A DNA stretch of 64,000 nt. It comes from JAIOZK01 sp964468645 (GTDB taxonomy: Bacteria; Bacteroidota; Bacteroidia; Bacteroidales; JAIOZK01). Every line of letters starts with the position of its first letter. Position 1 is the stretch's first letter. Made by a program: the position numbers and the translations under genes. This document shows positions 62,158-64,000 of this stretch, one piece after another. The stretch spans positions 34,674 through 98,673 of the forward strand of contig CAYXUU010000016.1 of assembly GCA_964468645.1 (NCBI GenBank), in the 5' to 3' direction. The notes below the pieces were generated by a model. That model saw only the letters and a program-made list of their open reading frames with translations. It ran no database searches and was not told where the DNA came from.

Positions 62158-63654
62158 ATGAAAATAACAGCAAGACATACCTGGATAGCCACTTTGATGA
62201 TCATTAGCCAGATCATGCTGACTGCATTTATTGTTAAGTGGATAATTGGGCAATACCATGAGGAGAAGAAAATACTTGAAAAGAAGCTGTTAAGGTTATA
62301 CACTGAAACCCAGGGAGAGGTAATAGATACCTTACTTGTTCAAAGGGTAATTTTACCAGCCTTGAGTAATGACAGTATTTCAACCGAATTATATCCCGGT
62401 ACAAGTATGATAACCATCATTGAAAGTGATTCGATTATCCCTGATAACCAGTATCTCCAGACAGATTGCCAATCCCCACCAGCAAATGCAATGATAGCTG
62501 TTCGTATTGATGATTCCATTAGGATGGCCAGCGATACCTTACATGATATTATCCGCTTGCATGCCGAAATGGATGATATGCTTATCAGGAGTGTGAAGCT
62601 ATTTATGCATCATAGTGGTGAACTGGATTCTTTAGTTAGTAACAGTGGTGTCTTTTACAACAACATGATTGACACCGGTCTTTTTAAAGAACTTTACGGA
62701 CATCGGGTAACAGAAGATGGACATGACTTCATCCTGAACTGGATTGAAGATCACAGCACAGACTCATTTACCAATCCTGAACATGGGTTCATCATTTCTA
62801 CTGATATCATGGATATTTATCCTTTTGTAGTAATAGAGCAGTATCATGGATATCTGCTAAGGAATATCAGCCCTCAGATAATCTTTGCATTGCTGCTGCT
62901 TCTGGTAACAGGTTCTGCATTTTACATCTCCTATCGCAGTTTAAAGAAGCAAATTCTCCTGAACCGGATCCGGAATGATTTTGTCAGCAATATCACCCAT
63001 GAACTCAAAACACCGGTATCAACCATTAAAGTTGCCCTTGAAGCGCTGCAAAATTTCGACATGAAAAAAGATCCTGCAGTTGCTGAAGAATACCTTAAAA
63101 TGTCAACCATGGAAATGAACCGCCTGGAAGGATTAATAGGTAAAGTGTTAAACCATTCAATTCTTGAAGAAAGCATTGAAGTGATCAATCCTGAAAACAC
63201 AAATGTAATCCCCTTAATTGAAGATACCATTGAATCCTTAAAAATCCAAATTAAGGAAAAGAGAGCCATCATTAATTTCAATCACAGGGATGATAATGTA
63301 GTTTTAAGAATTGATAGCTTATATTGCCAGGGTATCATCATGAATATGATTGACAACAGTATTAAATATAACCATGGTGATCCTGTAATCAATATTAACT
63401 TATGGCAGGATGATTCTGATGTTTATGTAGAGATAAGTGATAACGGGCCCGGCATACCACCGGAATATATAGGCAAGATATTCGATAAATTTTTCCGGGT
63501 TCCGGTTGACAACAAACATAATATTAAAGGATATGGTCTTGGATTAAGTTTTGCCGACCTGGTGATGAAACATCATAAGGGCTCCATCATGGTAAAAAAC
63601 CTACCTGAAGGGGGTTGTGTATTCACACTAAAGTTCCCAAAGGGATTAGGATGA
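62158..63654 (+). CDS. Membrane sensor histidine kinase
   Basis: 498 residues. A membrane segment (about 10-30), a periplasmic sensor region (about 31-235, no family recognised), a second membrane segment (about 239-258), then HisKA with H281 (FVSNITHELKTPVST), an N-box (MNMIDNSIKYNHGD), G1 (DNGPGIPPEYIG) and G2 (GYGLGLSFAD). The response regulator gene overlaps its stop codon (ATGA). The operon is divergent from the GLPGLI/barrel genes, a common arrangement, suggesting that the system senses envelope state or a ligand and controls that operon. The ligand is unknown. Confidence 0.93.
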   Translation: MKITARHTWIATLMIISQIMLTAFIVKWIIGQYHEEKKILEKKLLRLYTETQGEVIDTLLVQRVILPALSNDSISTELYPGTSMITIIESDSIIPDNQYLQTDCQSPPANAMIAVRIDDSIRMASDTLHDIIRLHAEMDDMLIRSVKLFMHHSGELDSLVSNSGVFYNNMIDTGLFKELYGHRVTEDGHDFILNWIEDHSTDSFTNPEHGFIISTDIMDIYPFVVIEQYHGYLLRNISPQIIFALLLLLVTGSAFYISYRSLKKQILLNRIRNDFVSNITHELKTPVSTIKVALEALQNFDMKKDPAVAEEYLKMSTMEMNRLEGLIGKVLNHSILEESIEVINPENTNVIPLIEDTIESLKIQIKEKRAIINFNHRDDNVVLRIDSLYCQGIIMNMIDNSIKYNHGDPVININLWQDDSDVYVEISDNGPGIPPEYIGKIFDKFFRVPVDNKHNIKGYGLGLSFADLVMKHHKGSIMVKNLPEGGCVFTLKFPKGLG

Positions 63655-64000
63655 GAACCAGGATAATGTATATAGAGGACGAGCCCTATCTCGGTAAAAT
63701 TGTTAATGAGACACTTGAAAAGCAAGGATTTGAAGTTTTGTGGGAAACAGATGGCGCCAGGGTTATAAACCGCATATCGGGTTTCTCTCCGGATATTTGC
63801 CTTCTTGATATTATGCTCCCGAATATTGATGGTTACACCCTGTGCAAACATATCAGGAAGCTTTATCCATTGCTTCCCATTATCTTTCTGACTGCAAAAA
63901 CAGAAACCGCAGATCTGGTCAGGGGTTTTGAAGCCGGGGGTACAGATTATATGCGTAAACCTTTCAGTATTGAGGAACTCATTGTACGCATAAAGAACCA
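63651..64000 (+). CDS. Response regulator, OmpR-type receiver (partial at right edge)
   Basis: ATG at 63651 overlaps the kinase stop codon by 4 nt. The visible 116 residues form a receiver: acidic pair near the start (YIEDEPYLG), phospho-acceptor D in CLLDIMLPNIDGY (D46), the Thr switch in FLTAKTE, and the MRKPFSIEEL lysine. The DNA-binding domain lies beyond the window; a winged-helix OmpR type is likely from the receiver and the 10-bp tandem operator near the start of the operon. Confidence 0.9.
   Translation, partial: MRTRIMYIEDEPYLGKIVNETLEKQGFEVLWETDGARVINRISGFSPDICLLDIMLPNIDGYTLCKHIRKLYPLLPIIFLTAKTETADLVRGFEAGGTDYMRKPFSIEELIVRIKN

Overview
The window is a chromosomal segment of a Bacteroidota bacterium, probably a Bacteroidales/Marinilabiliales-like or related environmental lineage. 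The evidence is: type IX secretion (T9SS) C-terminal sorting domains on several secreted proteins (genes at 25770, 30575, 32860, 54505); promoters of the Bacteroidota type (TTTG, about 20 bp, TAnnTTTG); a TamA-like lipoprotein; a GLPGLI/outer-membrane-barrel pair; LytS/LytTR pairs; and an AT-rich composition with weak Shine-Dalgarno signals. I recognise no rRNA, tRNA, CRISPR, phage or insertion sequence. Intergenic gaps are rich in imperfect hairpins and short repeat families.

Layout. 1-10 kb: the tail of a histidine kinase, a formyltransferase-fold protein, an AraC-family gene remnant, a secreted bleomycin-hydrolase-type C1 peptidase, a four-PAS hybrid kinase, and a RecD-like helicase adjacent to a TamL-type Omp85 lipoprotein. 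10-13 kb: a small membrane protein, a TPR/HTH regulator and an ECF sigma factor. 13-25.6 kb: a carbohydrate and amino-compound island. A + strand set (sodium/solute symporter, sugar nucleotidyltransferase, NahK-like sugar kinase) converges on a tightly packed - strand operon: GH63 lipoprotein alpha-glucosidase, then a kinase / LytM / class-III aminotransferase-fold triple fusion, then a secreted GH2 beta-galactosidase. 25.6-36.8 kb: T9SS cargo, a methyltransferase and two LytS/LytTR pairs; two copies of a palindrome cassette flank the first pair and the cargo genes. 37-49 kb: an AcrAB-TolC-type RND operon, an SRPBCC protein, and a CzcA-type heavy-metal RND operon whose pump is fused to a TolC-like domain. 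49-58 kb: a second GH2 beta-galactosidase, an EamA transporter, small proteins and a C25 (gingipain-family) T9SS protease. 58-64 kb: an outer-membrane barrel/GLPGLI operon divergent from a histidine kinase/response regulator pair.

Most interesting system. The - strand operon at 17319-25563 encodes, in order, every enzyme class needed to dismantle the collagen side chain Glc(alpha1-2)Gal(beta)-hydroxylysine: an exo-alpha-glucosidase of the YgjK/GH63 type, a beta-galactosidase, and one polypeptide joining a hydroxylysine-kinase-like domain to a phospho-lyase-like class-III PLP enzyme. The convergent kinase/nucleotidyltransferase pair could capture the released sugar. This is an inference from family assignments and gene order; no activity is shown by sequence alone.

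Regulation visible in sequence. Between the second lytS gene (35826-36833) and the RND operon starting at 37088 there are two mirror-image pairs of 9-bp direct repeats, 21 bp start to start, each about 29 bp upstream of a -7 box; this fits LytTR operators controlling the kinase genes and the pump. Between the GLPGLI operon and the kinase at 62158 lie perfect 10-bp tandem repeats of the OmpR-family spacing, between two opposed -7 boxes.
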